Shown: positions 8,371-17,090 of the stretch, in pieces
Numbering within the stretch: the first letter of the stretch is position 1
Layout: each line of letters starts with the position of its first letter
Source: Methanoculleus thermophilus
GTDB lineage: Archaea; Halobacteriota; Methanomicrobia; Methanomicrobiales; Methanoculleaceae
Direction: 5' to 3'
DNA: 64,000 bases
Assembly: GCF_001571405.1 (NCBI RefSeq)
Contig: NZ_BCNX01000012.1
Span: 1-64,000 of the forward strand
The notes under the pieces: model-generated
Database searches by the model: none
Told to the model about the DNA's origin: nothing
The model's input: only the letters and a program-made list of their open reading frames with translations
Made by a program: the position numbers and the translations under genes

Positions 8371-11087
8371 ACCGGAGAGCGGTGCTTGCGGACCGACTTG
8401 AAGATCTCCATCACGATCACGACCGAGGAGGCGAGGGCAAGCAGTACAAGCCACTCGACCGGGGAGACCGGCTGCACCTGGAGGACGTCCTGGAAGAAGG
8501 GGATGTAGAGCGCGAGGATGTGGATCCCCTGCGCCGCAATGACGCCGGCGATCAGGAGGTAGTTGTTGCTGATGGGGACGCGGAACGCCGACCGGTATTC
8601 CGACCGGCAGTTGAAGACATGGAAGTTCTCAAAGAGCACCATCAGCAGAACGAGCAGATTTCTGGCTGCAAACTCGTCCCACCCGTTTGAGATGAGCCAG
8701 TACCAGACGCCGAGCGCGACGAGCGCGATGACCGTCCCGGAGATGAGCACCTCTTCTATCATCAGGCGGTTGAAGACCCCCTCCTCGGGTCGCCGCGGCG
8801 GCTGGCTCATGACGCCGGGCTCGCCTCGCTCGAACGCCAGCGCGACATCCTGGATACCGTTCGTCACTAGGTTCAGCCAGAGGAGCTGGACGGCAAGGAG
8901 AGGGAGCGGGAGACCAATCAGGAGGGCGAGCATGAAGAGGAGAACCTCCGCAAACCCGGTCGAGATCAGGAGATAGACGACTTTACGGACGTTGTCATAT
9001 GCGTAGCGCCCTTCCTCGATCCCGGCGACGATCGAGGCGAAGTCGTCGTCTGTGACAATCAGAGACGCCGTATCCTTGGCGACGTCGGTTCCGGAGCCCA
9101 TAGCGACCCCTATGTTTGCGCTCCGGAGCGCCGGCGCGTCGTTGACCCCGTCCCCGGTGACCGCGACGAACGCTCCGCTCTCCCGGTAGGCCTCGACGAT
9201 CTGGAGTTTCTGCAGCGGCGTCACACGGGCAAAGACCCGGGCGCCCCGGACGCGGTCGATGAACTCAGGCAGGGTCGTCACATCGGGGTCGCCGAGTTCC
9301 GCGCCGGTGACGACCTCGTCGGGGGAGTCCGCAATCTCGAGTTCCCGCGCGATGGCGAGCGCCGTTGCGGGGTGATCTCCCGTCACCATCACCACGTCGA
9401 CCCCGGCGCTGCGGCACCGGCGTATGGCATCGGGGACGTCGGGCCGGATCGGGTCGATGAACCCGACGAGACCGAGGAGTTCGAGGGGAGGGATCTCCGG
9501 GTTCTCCGCGGAGATCTCTCCCTCCACCCGACCATGAGCCACGGCAAGCACCCGGTATCCCCTGGAGGTGAGGGTGTCGTGCTCCTCCTGCACACGATCC
9601 GGATCGAGCGGGATGCTGCCACCCGGTCCGGCGGCCATGGTTCGACAGAAGGGGAGGACCGTCTCGGCGGCCCCCTTGACCGCCACCCGGACCGCCTCAC
9701 CCTCCCGGTACCAGACGGCGGCATACCGGCGCTCGGACTCGAAGGGGATCTCGGCGACGGCAGGCGCACCCTCCCGGATACCGGCAGGATCGAGTCCCAG
9801 TTTGTAGGTGAGCGCAAGAAACGCCACATCGATCGCATCGCCCCGGTAGGTCCAGCCCCCCTCGTCGGTCCGCTCCAGCACAGCCTCGTTGGTGATGGTC
9901 GCAGCCCGGGCCAGGCTTTCTACCCGGTCACGGACGGAGCCGGTTACCGGGGCACCGTGGATATCGAGGACCTCTCCCTCACCCGCGTACCCGGCACCCG
10001 TAACCGAGATCTCCTCGCCCGTGGGTAGAAGAACTACCCGGGCGGTCTGCTGGTTCACCGTGAGGGTGCCCGTCTTATCGCTCGCGATCAGCGTGCAGCT
10101 CCCGAGACTCTCCACAGCGGCAAGATACCGGACGATGACGTTGCGCCCCGCCATCCGTGATGCTGCAATCGAGAGCGCGACGGTCAGGGCGACCGGCAGC
10201 CCTTCGGGGATCGCCGAGACCGCGAGCGCGACGGCGAGGAAGAAGACCTCGAACGGGGGCATCCCCTGGCCGAGGACGATGATCGCAAGCAGTCCGGAGG
10301 CGACAAGAACGGCAAGGCTGATCTTTTTGGAGAAATCTTCCATACGGATGACGAGGGGGGGTTTTCCCGCCTCCGATGCCGTGACCGTCTCGGCGATCTG
10401 CCCAATCTCGGCATACTGGCCGGTCGCGACCACGACGCCCATCCCCCGGCCGGTCGTGACAGTGCTGCCGGCATAAAGCATATTTCGGCGGTCGGCCAGA
10501 GGCGCTGATGCGTTTATGGGATCAGGGTTCTTCTCGACCGCGTGGGACTCACCGGTCAGGAGCGACTCATCGACCGTGAGTGAGCGTGCCTGTATGACAC
10601 GAATATCGGCGGGAACGCGGTCACCCGCTTCCAGGACAACCCGGTCGCCGGGGACCAGGTCTTCCGCCGGGACGGTCACCTCCCGCCCGTCCCGGCGCAC
10701 CCGGGCATGAATCCTGAGCATCTGCTGGAGCGCCGTTGCGCTCCGTTCCGCCCTCACCTCCTGGAACGTCCCGATGGCGGCGTTGAGCAGGATTACCACG
10801 AAGATGAAGCCTGCATCCGTAACATCGGCAAAGAGGATGGAGATGATCCCCGCCGCAAGGAGCACATAGATGAGCGGGCTCATGAACTGGCGAAGGAAGA
10901 CCTCCAGCACCGTCGGGGGCCGCTTCTGCGGGAGGGCATTCTCCCCAAAGATCCCCCGCCGACGGGCAACCTCTGCATCCGAAAGACCCCCTGTCGGGGA
11001 TTCGAGCCGTTCGGCTACCTCGAATGCCGCAAGAGCGTGCCATGCCGTCGCGCGGGATTCGTCCGGGGTTAGAGAGGACCGATCCAT
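8343..11087 (-). CDS. P2-type cation-transporting ATPase (calcium-type)
   Basis: A 914-aa P-type ATPase with N-terminal cation ATPase domain, actuator motif TGES (about 178-181), ion-binding PEGLP in M4 (about 294), phosphorylation motif DKTGTLT (about 337), and the hinge TGDGVNDAPAL. M6 reads NLVTNGIQDVALAFE, as in Ca2+ or Na+/K+-like P2 pumps, and the C-terminal helices are complete. It should export Ca2+ or a similar cation at the cost of ATP. The ATG at 11087 begins MDRSSLTP; an ATG at 11114 gives nine extra residues and cannot be excluded. The gene converges with and overlaps the beta-propeller gene. Confidence 0.92.
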   Translation of the reverse strand: MDRSSLTPDESRATAWHALAAFEVAERLESPTGGLSDAEVARRRGIFGENALPQKRPPTVLEVFLRQFMSPLIYVLLAAGIISILFADVTDAGFIFVVILLNAAIGTFQEVRAERSATALQQMLRIHARVRRDGREVTVPAEDLVPGDRVVLEAGDRVPADIRVIQARSLTVDESLLTGESHAVEKNPDPINASAPLADRRNMLYAGSTVTTGRGMGVVVATGQYAEIGQIAETVTASEAGKPPLVIRMEDFSKKISLAVLVASGLLAIIVLGQGMPPFEVFFLAVALAVSAIPEGLPVALTVALSIAASRMAGRNVIVRYLAAVESLGSCTLIASDKTGTLTVNQQTARVVLLPTGEEISVTGAGYAGEGEVLDIHGAPVTGSVRDRVESLARAATITNEAVLERTDEGGWTYRGDAIDVAFLALTYKLGLDPAGIREGAPAVAEIPFESERRYAAVWYREGEAVRVAVKGAAETVLPFCRTMAAGPGGSIPLDPDRVQEEHDTLTSRGYRVLAVAHGRVEGEISAENPEIPPLELLGLVGFIDPIRPDVPDAIRRCRSAGVDVVMVTGDHPATALAIARELEIADSPDEVVTGAELGDPDVTTLPEFIDRVRGARVFARVTPLQKLQIVEAYRESGAFVAVTGDGVNDAPALRSANIGVAMGSGTDVAKDTASLIVTDDDFASIVAGIEEGRYAYDNVRKVVYLLISTGFAEVLLFMLALLIGLPLPLLAVQLLWLNLVTNGIQDVALAFERGEPGVMSQPPRRPEEGVFNRLMIEEVLISGTVIALVALGVWYWLISNGWDEFAARNLLVLLMVLFENFHVFNCRSEYRSAFRVPISNNYLLIAGVIAAQGIHILALYIPFFQDVLQVQPVSPVEWLVLLALASSVVIVMEIFKSVRKHRSPVHQTGYGVG

Positions 11088-11349
11088 TGTTGTGGTGCCA
11101 TCATGTGCGATCACAATGCTGTGCGCCGGTGCTGCGGGATGAGATCGGGCGGGTGCACTGTGGCCTCGCCTGCAACCCCGCTATGCAGCTCTTCCCGGCG
11201 GATACCCGCCGGAGCAGGCCCGGGAAGCTGCCGCCCTTTCTACATGAGCGAGGGAGAGGAGACTGTTAACGCGGCCGATGGGGGTGGAGGCCGGGGGAGA
11301 GACAGGTCTCCAATCTATAAAAAATTGCAGGCAGCGATCTACGAGGGAA
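11088..11349. other. Intergenic region between P-type ATPase and cupin genes
   Basis: This region holds the promoter side of the ATPase gene and the 3' side of the cupin gene. A run reading ATAAAAAAT lies at about 11317-11325. No convincing coding sequence was found on either strand. Confidence 0.35.
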
Positions 11350-11685
11350 TCAAGCGTGAATCATTGTCAGCATCATCTTGAACTGCGTGACGGCGTGGAC
11401 CGCGTGGGGAATGTTTGCCGGCATGATGATCAGTTGGCCCGCCTTCATCGGGTACTCCTTCCCCGCGATGGTGATGAGGGCCTCCCCGTCGATGACCTGG
11501 AGGACAGCGTCGTAGGGAGCGGTGTGCTCCGAGAGGCCCTCGCCGGCGTCGAATGCAAAGACCGTGATGGTGCCAGCCTTGGTGTAGACAAGCATCCTGC
11601 TGACGATCGATCCGGGCTGGTAGGCGACGAGGTCGCGGGGGTCGATGACCTGCTCGGTGAGTTTCTCTTTCTTTTCTTTGGACAT
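11350..11685 (-). CDS. Cupin domain protein
   Basis: A 111-aa single-domain cupin. The fold signature is visible as G-E-G-L-S-E-H-T-A-P-Y-D-A followed by the strand G-K-E-Y-P-M-K-A-G-Q-L-I-I-M-P-A-N-I-P-H-A. The histidines and glutamate are placed to bind a metal. Such stand-alone cupins in archaea have no settled reaction. The ATG at 11685 follows GGAGAAGAGACTC, a usable ribosome-binding site; upstream in-frame codons run antisense to the radical SAM gene and are not coding. It is divergent from the radical SAM gene across about 100 bp, so the two may share a control region. Confidence 0.85.
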   Translation of the reverse strand: MSKEKKEKLTEQVIDPRDLVAYQPGSIVSRMLVYTKAGTITVFAFDAGEGLSEHTAPYDAVLQVIDGEALITIAGKEYPMKAGQLIIMPANIPHAVHAVTQFKMMLTMIHA

Positions 11686-11787
11686 ATGAGTCTCTTCTCC
11701 CTGCAGGGTATTCTGTCTTGCGGCCCATGAAGGGGCTGCATCCTCACCTTTTTTCCCGCCCGGCCTCCAAACAGTAAGGGACCACGA

Positions 11788-12906
11788 GTGTACTACCATC
11801 TCATCCTGACCGACAACTGCAACCTCTGCTGCACCTACTGCCGCGGGAAAGCCTTCACTGTCGAACCGCCAGATCTCCCCGAGATCGCCGTCGATGAAGA
11901 CCTCCCGGTCGACCTCGATATCGATCTTACCGATCTCTACCGGTTCCTCGCAAAAGACCCCGAGGCCGTGCTGACCTTCTACGGCGGGGAGCCCCTGCTC
12001 GCCGTCGACCGCGTCCGCGAGATCGCCCGCGACGCCCCGGTATCTGCGCTGATCCTGCACACGAACGGCACACTCTTAGACCGTCTCGATCCCGCGACCG
12101 CAAACCGATTCGATACGATCCTGGTCTCGATCGACGGGCCCGAGGAGGTCACTGACGCCCACCGGGGAGAGGGAACGTTCCGCCGGATCATGAGAAACCT
12201 CCGCGCTCTTGCGGCGGGAGGATTCTCTGGCGAGGTGATCGCCCGGATGACCGTGACCGAGGATACGGATATCGAGGAGGCTGTCCGCTATCTATCGGCA
12301 AACGAGTATTTCTCGTTCCCTGCCGTCCACTGGCAGATGGACGCAAACTTCTGGAACGACTATGAAATGCGTGACTACGCCTCCTGGGTTGAGAAGAGTT
12401 ACAACCCCGGCATCCGGTCGCTTGTCGGGTTCTGGGTCGAGACGATGCGGACCGAAGGGAAGGTGCTCCGGTGGTATCCCTTCATGGACCCGATGGAGGA
12501 TATGCTTCGCGGGCGGCCAAGCATGCTCCGGTGCGGATGCGGCCACTCTAACTACAGCATCATGACCGACGGGCATATCGCCCCCTGCCCGATCATGGTC
12601 GGGATGAAGGACTACTACGTCGGGCATATCGCCACCGCAGACCCCCTCCACCTCCCGGTGATGGACGTCGGGGGGGCCTGCACGGCATGCGATATCCACG
12701 ACTTCTGCGGCGGGAGGTGCCTCTACTCGAATATCACCAACCCCTGGCCCGAGGAAGGGCGACGGATCGTCTGCGGGACGGTGAGGAACCTTCACTCGGC
12801 GCTCTCGGAAGCGCTCCCGGAGATCCGGGCCCTCATCGATGCAGGAAGAATACGGATGGAAGACTTTACCCACCGCAAATACAACAGCTGCGAGATCATA
12901 CCGTGA
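11788..12906 (+). CDS. Radical SAM/SPASM peptide-modifying enzyme (AF1577-like family)
   Basis: A 372-aa enzyme. The radical SAM cluster motif CNLCCTYC (CxxxCxxC) is at residues 11-18, followed by the glycine-rich FYGGEPLL. The C-terminal SPASM-type region has many Cys: CGCGHSNYS, APCPIM, GGACTACDIHDFCGGRC and the late C in R-R-I-V-C-G-T. It matches the archaeal group annotated as putative peptide-modifying enzymes of the AF1577 type (TIGR04084, from memory). The substrate peptide is unknown. The start is GTG at 11788, giving the compact N-terminus typical of the group. A 54-aa Cys-pair mini-protein follows 78 bp downstream on the same strand. Confidence 0.88.
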   Translation: MYYHLILTDNCNLCCTYCRGKAFTVEPPDLPEIAVDEDLPVDLDIDLTDLYRFLAKDPEAVLTFYGGEPLLAVDRVREIARDAPVSALILHTNGTLLDRLDPATANRFDTILVSIDGPEEVTDAHRGEGTFRRIMRNLRALAAGGFSGEVIARMTVTEDTDIEEAVRYLSANEYFSFPAVHWQMDANFWNDYEMRDYASWVEKSYNPGIRSLVGFWVETMRTEGKVLRWYPFMDPMEDMLRGRPSMLRCGCGHSNYSIMTDGHIAPCPIMVGMKDYYVGHIATADPLHLPVMDVGGACTACDIHDFCGGRCLYSNITNPWPEEGRRIVCGTVRNLHSALSEALPEIRALIDAGRIRMEDFTHRKYNSCEIIP

Positions 12907-12984
12907 GAGGGGATCACCCAGCCAGAACCCCATCCACCGGGGCAAGATTCATCCAACCAAAAAGACGAGAACGCTAAGAAGATC

Positions 12985-13149
12985 ATGACGACCATCGGCC
13001 TCATCCTCTGCAGAATCGGGCTCCACCGGTGGGGCAGAAAACGCGGATACGACGAGTACTCCTCAAACGTCATCGAGTGGGAGCAGCGGTGCGAGCGCTG
13101 CGGGAAGAAAAAGCGGTGGGTCGAGGTGAAACGCGACCGGCGGCGATGA
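12985..13149 (+). CDS. 54-aa basic mini-protein with Cys pair
   Basis: A short ORF that reads MTTIGLILCRIGLHRW at the start, has CERCGKKKRW near residues 36-45, and ends in a run of Arg. The pattern (LCRxGxHRW, then CxRCG) resembles small DUF1660-like zinc-ribbon proteins, with Cys9, His14, Cys36 and Cys39 as possible metal ligands. Codon use is GC-rich in third positions like its neighbours. The ATG at 12985 follows AAGAAGATC, a weak binding site. It lies between the radical SAM gene and the convergent histidine kinase gene. It could be an independent zinc-ribbon protein or, more speculatively, a substrate of the radical SAM enzyme. Confidence 0.6.
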   Translation: MTTIGLILCRIGLHRWGRKRGYDEYSSNVIEWEQRCERCGKKKRWVEVKRDRRR

Positions 13150-13153
13150 CGGC

Positions 13154-14227
13154 TCAGACGCCGGCATCCCGGACCCGCCAGCCGCCCTTTGGGACCAGGA
13201 TCTCGAACCGTGCACCCTTCCCAAACTCCCCGGTCTCGCGGATGGCGATCCCGGTCGTCTCCAGGATATCTCGCACGAGGAAGAGGCCGAGACCGGTGTT
13301 CTTCCCGAAACCTCGCAGGAATATCTTCTCCTTCTCGCCTGGCGGGATCCCCGGGCCGTCATCCTCGATGATGACGGCAAGGCTGCCCTCCCGACGGGAG
13401 CAGCGGATCCTGACCGTCGGGGCCGGACCGGCATACCGGGCCGCGTTCTCAAGGAGGTTGTAAAAGACCTTCCCAAACATCGGATCGGCATAGATCTCAA
13501 CCGCATCCACCTCGGTAAGAAGAGTGAGACCGGGGGTGAGGGCGGCCGCCGCTTGGATCACGCACTCGCGAAGGTCCTGGTACTCCGGGGCACGGGTTCC
13601 CAGATCCTGGTAGTCCTGGGTGAATGCAATCTGGCGCCGGATGAACTCAATAGCCTGCTCCTGCCTGTCCATGTAACCAAGGAGGTCCGGATCGGTTATC
13701 TGCTCCCTCATGAGCCCCAGGTAGCCATGGAGGATGGTCAGCTGATTGAGGATATCGTGCCGGGTGATCCCGGAGAGCAGGTGCATCTTCCGGTTCGCGG
13801 CCATCAGCGCGGCTTCCGTCTGCTTCCGTGCGGTGACGTCCCGGACGATGGCCTGCAGGCAGGGCGGGCCTTTCACGTCCAGCCGGCTCACGCTCATCTC
13901 CGTATCGTAAACTCTCCCGCTCGGTGTGGTGATCCGCCACTCGAAAAACTGCGGCTCTCCGGCATACGCCGCATCCATCTTGGCGATAGCGCTTTCCAGT
14001 GCCGGAATGCCGTCGGGCTGGGTGGGACTCGAGAGTTCCCAGGGGGTCTTCCCGATCAGGAACTCTCTGGTACAGTGAAATGTTTCAAGGGCTTTTGAGT
14101 TGCAGTCGGCGAACCGGTATCTCTCGAAGATGAATATGGGATCGTTCGCACCTTCAAAGAGAGCGCGGTAGCGTTTCTCCGAGTCCCGCAACGCCTGGAC
14201 GGCCTGCCGGCGCTCTATTGCCTGCAC
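13154..14227 (-). CDS. PAS domain histidine kinase (3' part of a frameshifted hybrid gene)
   Basis: A 357-aa kinase part. A PAS domain (RYRALFEGANDPIFIF, about residues 20-130) is followed by the methanogen-type H-box TRHDILNQL and an HATPase_c domain with N-box LLENAARYA, G1 DDGPGIP and G2 GLGLFLV. It should autophosphorylate on the H-box His. The apparent GTG start at 14227 is not a natural beginning: the linker just upstream, in this same frame (GDPRSQFAELEHQV), continues directly into the receiver domain of the upstream reading frame if one base is restored in the C run 14266-14271. Thus this is probably the C-terminal two thirds of one receiver-PAS-kinase protein. Confidence 0.8.
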   Translation of the reverse strand: MQAIERRQAVQALRDSEKRYRALFEGANDPIFIFERYRFADCNSKALETFHCTREFLIGKTPWELSSPTQPDGIPALESAIAKMDAAYAGEPQFFEWRITTPSGRVYDTEMSVSRLDVKGPPCLQAIVRDVTARKQTEAALMAANRKMHLLSGITRHDILNQLTILHGYLGLMREQITDPDLLGYMDRQEQAIEFIRRQIAFTQDYQDLGTRAPEYQDLRECVIQAAAALTPGLTLLTEVDAVEIYADPMFGKVFYNLLENAARYAGPAPTVRIRCSRREGSLAVIIEDDGPGIPPGEKEKIFLRGFGKNTGLGLFLVRDILETTGIAIRETGEFGKGARFEILVPKGGWRVRDAGV

Positions 14228-14586
14228 GACCTGATGCTCGAGCTCGGCAAACTGTGATCTCGGGTCCCCCCTTTCTGAATGTAGCCGTCCGCACCGTGAT
14301 TGAGCGCCTCTATGACGACTTCCTCGCGGCCGCGCCCGGTAAAAAGGATGAACGGGAGATCGTGAAATTGCTGCCGGATCTTCTTCAAGAGTTCGATGCC
14401 GTCCATCTCCGGCATCTGGTAATCGGCGATGACGGCATCAAAGGTCCCCTCACCGAGCAAGCCCAGCGCCTCCCGACCGGAGAGCACCGTCTCGACGGCC
14501 AGCGCGCCCGAACGTTCGAGGTATATCCTGCCGACATCAAGGAGCGCCGGATCGTCGTCGACATAGAGTATGGAATACCGGACCAT
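14215..14586 (-). CDS. Response regulator receiver domain (5' part of a frameshifted hybrid gene)
   Basis: A 123-aa receiver domain: acidic pair DDD near residues 10-12, phospho-acceptor Asp in IADYQMPEMDG, Thr in LFTGRG and Lys in YIQKGG. The domain is complete to the final Lys, but the last 16 residues (TRDHSLPSSSIRSCRQ) are frameshift tail. In the +1 frame the sequence continues as GDPRSQFAELEHQV into the PAS kinase, the usual arrangement in Methanomicrobiales. Six C (six G on the coding strand) at 14266-14271 mark the break; seven would restore one 470-odd residue protein. A possible box A (ATAAGTATTATC on the minus strand) lies near 14628-14639. Confidence 0.78.
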   Translation of the reverse strand: MVRYSILYVDDDPALLDVGRIYLERSGALAVETVLSGREALGLLGEGTFDAVIADYQMPEMDGIELLKKIRQQFHDLPFILFTGRGREEVVIEALNHGADGYIQKGGTRDHSLPSSSIRSCRQ

Positions 14587-14864
14587 CTATAAGGCTTCCA
14601 ACGTTCAGTAGTTCCCGGGCAACCAGATAATACTTATCGGAATGAATAACGACGCTAAGGTGATATTTCCGGCGTCCATCACAGATAATGCTTCTTCTGA
14701 TAACCGACGATTTCTGAAACGAACCGAGTACCTGGCATTATACGAAATCGTTCCCGGCGCAGACGGCCTACCGCCCCTACCTGCTCCCGGAAAGCCCTGA
14801 AAAGAACATCTCTGCCCTGCAGCATCCAGGCGAGCCGGAGGTATCGCTTGAGGCGAAAAAATAG
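14587..14864. other. Intergenic region upstream of receiver gene
   Basis: It contains the AT-rich promoter-like stretch near 14628-14639 for the receiver gene. The remainder has short open frames on the plus strand but no family resemblance, and I assign no gene. Confidence 0.35.
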
Positions 14865-15440
14865 TTATTTCTTGAGTTCTTTCCCCACCGAGAAGGCCTT
14901 TGCGAGCACGCTGCCGAACCCGTAATACTCCTGGCGCATCGAGTCGTAGGCAATCGGCCGGATCTTTCCGATATCAGGCTTACCGTCTTCTCCAAGGACG
15001 CTCTCATCCACCTTCACATCCAGGATCTCGCCGATGAACTGGGTATGTACGCCGATCTCGACCGTCTGGAGAAGCCGGCATTCGAGGACGACCGGGAACT
15101 CACCGACGTAGGGCGCGTTCACCAGGTCGCCCTTGATCGGGGTTAAGCCCGTGGCAGCAAACTTGTCCGTATCCCGACCGGAGGCGATGCCAAAGTAGTC
15201 CGCCTCCCGGACGTACTCCTCAGATGGTATGCTGATAGTAAACTCGCGCTGCTCCATCAGGTTCTTGTAGGTCTGCCGGACCTTCTGGACCGAGACCGCC
15301 ACCGCCGGAGGGTTGGAAGAGCATATGCCACCCCATGCAGCCGCCATCGCATCGGGCCGGCCATCTGGGCCGTATGTCCCGATGATCAGATCTGGATGAG
15401 GGTAAAGGAGAGTCCGTGGACCAAATGAACGCTTCGTCAT
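14865..15440 (-). CDS. Flavin reductase family protein (FMN-binding split barrel)
   Basis: A 191-aa protein of the flavoredoxin/flavin reductase-like family. The sequence AAAWGGICSSNPPAVAVSVQ and the later REFTISIP are the characteristic FMN-binding split-barrel strands, and HTQFIGEILDV closes the fold. Members bind FMN and pass electrons between soluble partners; some act as flavoredoxins in anaerobes. It is monocistronic as far as I can see, with its ATG at 15440 just downstream of the DUF475 gene's 3' end on the same strand (about 100 bp gap). Confidence 0.85.
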   Translation of the reverse strand: MTKRSFGPRTLLYPHPDLIIGTYGPDGRPDAMAAAWGGICSSNPPAVAVSVQKVRQTYKNLMEQREFTISIPSEEYVREADYFGIASGRDTDKFAATGLTPIKGDLVNAPYVGEFPVVLECRLLQTVEIGVHTQFIGEILDVKVDESVLGEDGKPDIGKIRPIAYDSMRQEYYGFGSVLAKAFSVGKELKK

Positions 15441-15537
15441 GGGAATACGGTTCGTCTCCAGACCCGGATAAACCTTTTTCTAGAACTGAATCCGGCGCAC
15501 CATACCAATGTGATAAGAAAAGAGGAGGTGGATCAGG

Positions 15538-16467
15538 TCATGCGGCGCCTGCAGAACCCCCCTTCTGCTCTTGGACCGAACGGAGGAGGAAGAAGCCGAC
15601 GATGGCGAATGTCGCTATCGGCGAGAGCCAGGTGGGAATATGGAATCCGAAACTGTCCGCGAGCATGATCGTCCCGAGCACCAGGATGGAGTACATTGCA
15701 CCGTTCTTGAGGTAACAGAAACTCCGGATCCGGTCGATACCCCGGATAGTCAGCTCCCTGACCACAAAGGCCCCGATTCCGTTCCCTATCAGGATGAGGG
15801 GGACCGAGAGCGTGAAGGCAAACGCCCCGATGACGCCGTCGATCGAGAAGGTCGCATCGAGGACCTCAAGGTAGGCGAGTTTCGAGACGTCCGACATCCC
15901 CGACCCTTTCAACCGGGCTTCCTGCACCTCGGCGTTCTGCCTGAATCCGTGTACTATGAAGAAGATTGTGGACCCAAGCACCGCCGCAAAACCCATCATG
16001 GTGTTGATCTGGAGGGCGAACCAGACTACCGCAGCAAGCAGGATCGAGGCAACGGCATAGAACCAGACGGCCTGCCGGGAGAAGAACGCCTCGGTTCGGA
16101 GACAGCAGTTCTTCTCCTCCGCAAAGAGCCAGTGAAAGAAGAGGAGGACAAGGAACATTCCTCCAAATATCAGAAGGATCGGGGAAGACTCCTCAATCGC
16201 GGCCACGACATCAGGATCGCTTGAGAAGGTCGCAAGCAGCGCGCCCATGGGCCCGAGCGACGGATTGGTCGCCCAGACGATCACCCACGGCAGGAGCCCC
16301 CGGATTACGAAGACCGCAGCAATCAGGCCCCACAGAAGAAACCACCTGCGGGCCCGCTCGCTCATCGTCGCAAGGACGTCCGCATTGATGATGGCATTAT
16401 CAATGCTTGAGACCGTCTCAAAGACAATGAGGCCTGCTACCGTCAGAATAATCAGTAACCAGTCCAT
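15538..16467 (-). CDS. DUF475 (TerC-like) integral membrane protein
   Basis: A 309-aa protein with about nine hydrophobic helices. The N-terminal FETVSSIDNAIINADVL and the later LEVLDATFSIDGVIGAFA are paired acidic motifs placed inside helices, as in TerC/Alx and DUF475 proteins. TerC relatives are linked to metal (Mn2+) export or tellurite resistance; the archaeal DUF475 proteins are uncharacterised. An unusual EEKNCCLRTE loop carries two adjacent Cys. The ATG at 16467 directly precedes the first helix. It is divergent from the CBS-domain gene. Confidence 0.85.
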   Translation of the reverse strand: MDWLLIILTVAGLIVFETVSSIDNAIINADVLATMSERARRWFLLWGLIAAVFVIRGLLPWVIVWATNPSLGPMGALLATFSSDPDVVAAIEESSPILLIFGGMFLVLLFFHWLFAEEKNCCLRTEAFFSRQAVWFYAVASILLAAVVWFALQINTMMGFAAVLGSTIFFIVHGFRQNAEVQEARLKGSGMSDVSKLAYLEVLDATFSIDGVIGAFAFTLSVPLILIGNGIGAFVVRELTIRGIDRIRSFCYLKNGAMYSILVLGTIMLADSFGFHIPTWLSPIATFAIVGFFLLRSVQEQKGGSAGAA

Positions 16468-16585
16468 TCTTGTGTAGTAGGATCTATTCTCGATCGTATA
16501 TAAGAAGAGACCGGGCCGGCTGAGTATGGGTTACGTTCATATATCATACCCGCATGAGTCAGTCGTCGTTAAGGAGGATACAGAT

Positions 16586-17041
16586 ATGGGACTTGTAAAG
16601 TGTTGCCGTGAGCAGGTCGTCGCCGTCTCACTGGACACGCCGGCGCTGGAGGTGGCGAAGGTCATGGGTGAGAAGAATGTCGGAAGCGTCGTCGTCGTCA
16701 CCGGTGATAACCGACCTGCAGGCATACTCACCGATCGCGATCTCGCAATCCGGGTTATGGCACAGGAAAAGAATCCGGGCGCGGTGCGGGCAGAAGAGAT
16801 CATGACCGGGAACGTGATCGCGTTTCAGGATAACATGGGGATCTATGAGGCCATCCAGAAGATGACTGATGCAGGCATTCGGAGGATGCCAATCATCGAC
16901 GATGCCGGAAAGTTAATCGGGATCGTCACCATGGACGACATTATCCGCATGCTTGGCGAGGAGATGGCGGCTATCGCAAAGAACATCGAGAAACAAAGCC
17001 CACCCCCACAGAAACTGAGCGCCCCCATACCACCCATGTGA
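16586..17041 (+). CDS. CBS domain-pair protein
   Basis: A 151-aa soluble protein made of two CBS motifs (about residues 5-60 and 70-125), with typical VGSVVVV...GILTDRDLAIRV and GIRRMPIIDDAGKLIGIVTMDDI strands, and a Pro-rich tail. CBS pairs (Bateman modules) bind adenosine nucleotides and act as sensors. No enzymatic domain is attached, so it probably regulates a partner. The perfect AAGGAGG at 16571-16577, eight bases before the ATG at 16586, sets the start; the upstream in-frame ATG at 16526 is thereby rejected. Confidence 0.9.
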   Translation: MGLVKCCREQVVAVSLDTPALEVAKVMGEKNVGSVVVVTGDNRPAGILTDRDLAIRVMAQEKNPGAVRAEEIMTGNVIAFQDNMGIYEAIQKMTDAGIRRMPIIDDAGKLIGIVTMDDIIRMLGEEMAAIAKNIEKQSPPPQKLSAPIPPM

Positions 17042-17066
17042 AGGGGGATGCCACCTCCATTTTCGG

Positions 17067-17090
17067 AGGGGAGGCAATAGATCCTCCCCT
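17067..17090. terminator. Hairpin between convergent CBS and PEBP genes
   Basis: An 8-bp perfect stem (17067-17074 with 17083-17090, AGGGGAGG/CCTCCCCT) with an 8-base loop lies between the CBS gene end and the PEBP-1 stop codon. It could serve as a bidirectional terminator, though there is no long U run. Confidence 0.4.

Noticed and set aside
14642-14800. 52-codon open frame starting MNNDAKVIF
   Set aside because: It has a weak ribosome-binding site, no motif, and lies in the control region of the receiver gene.
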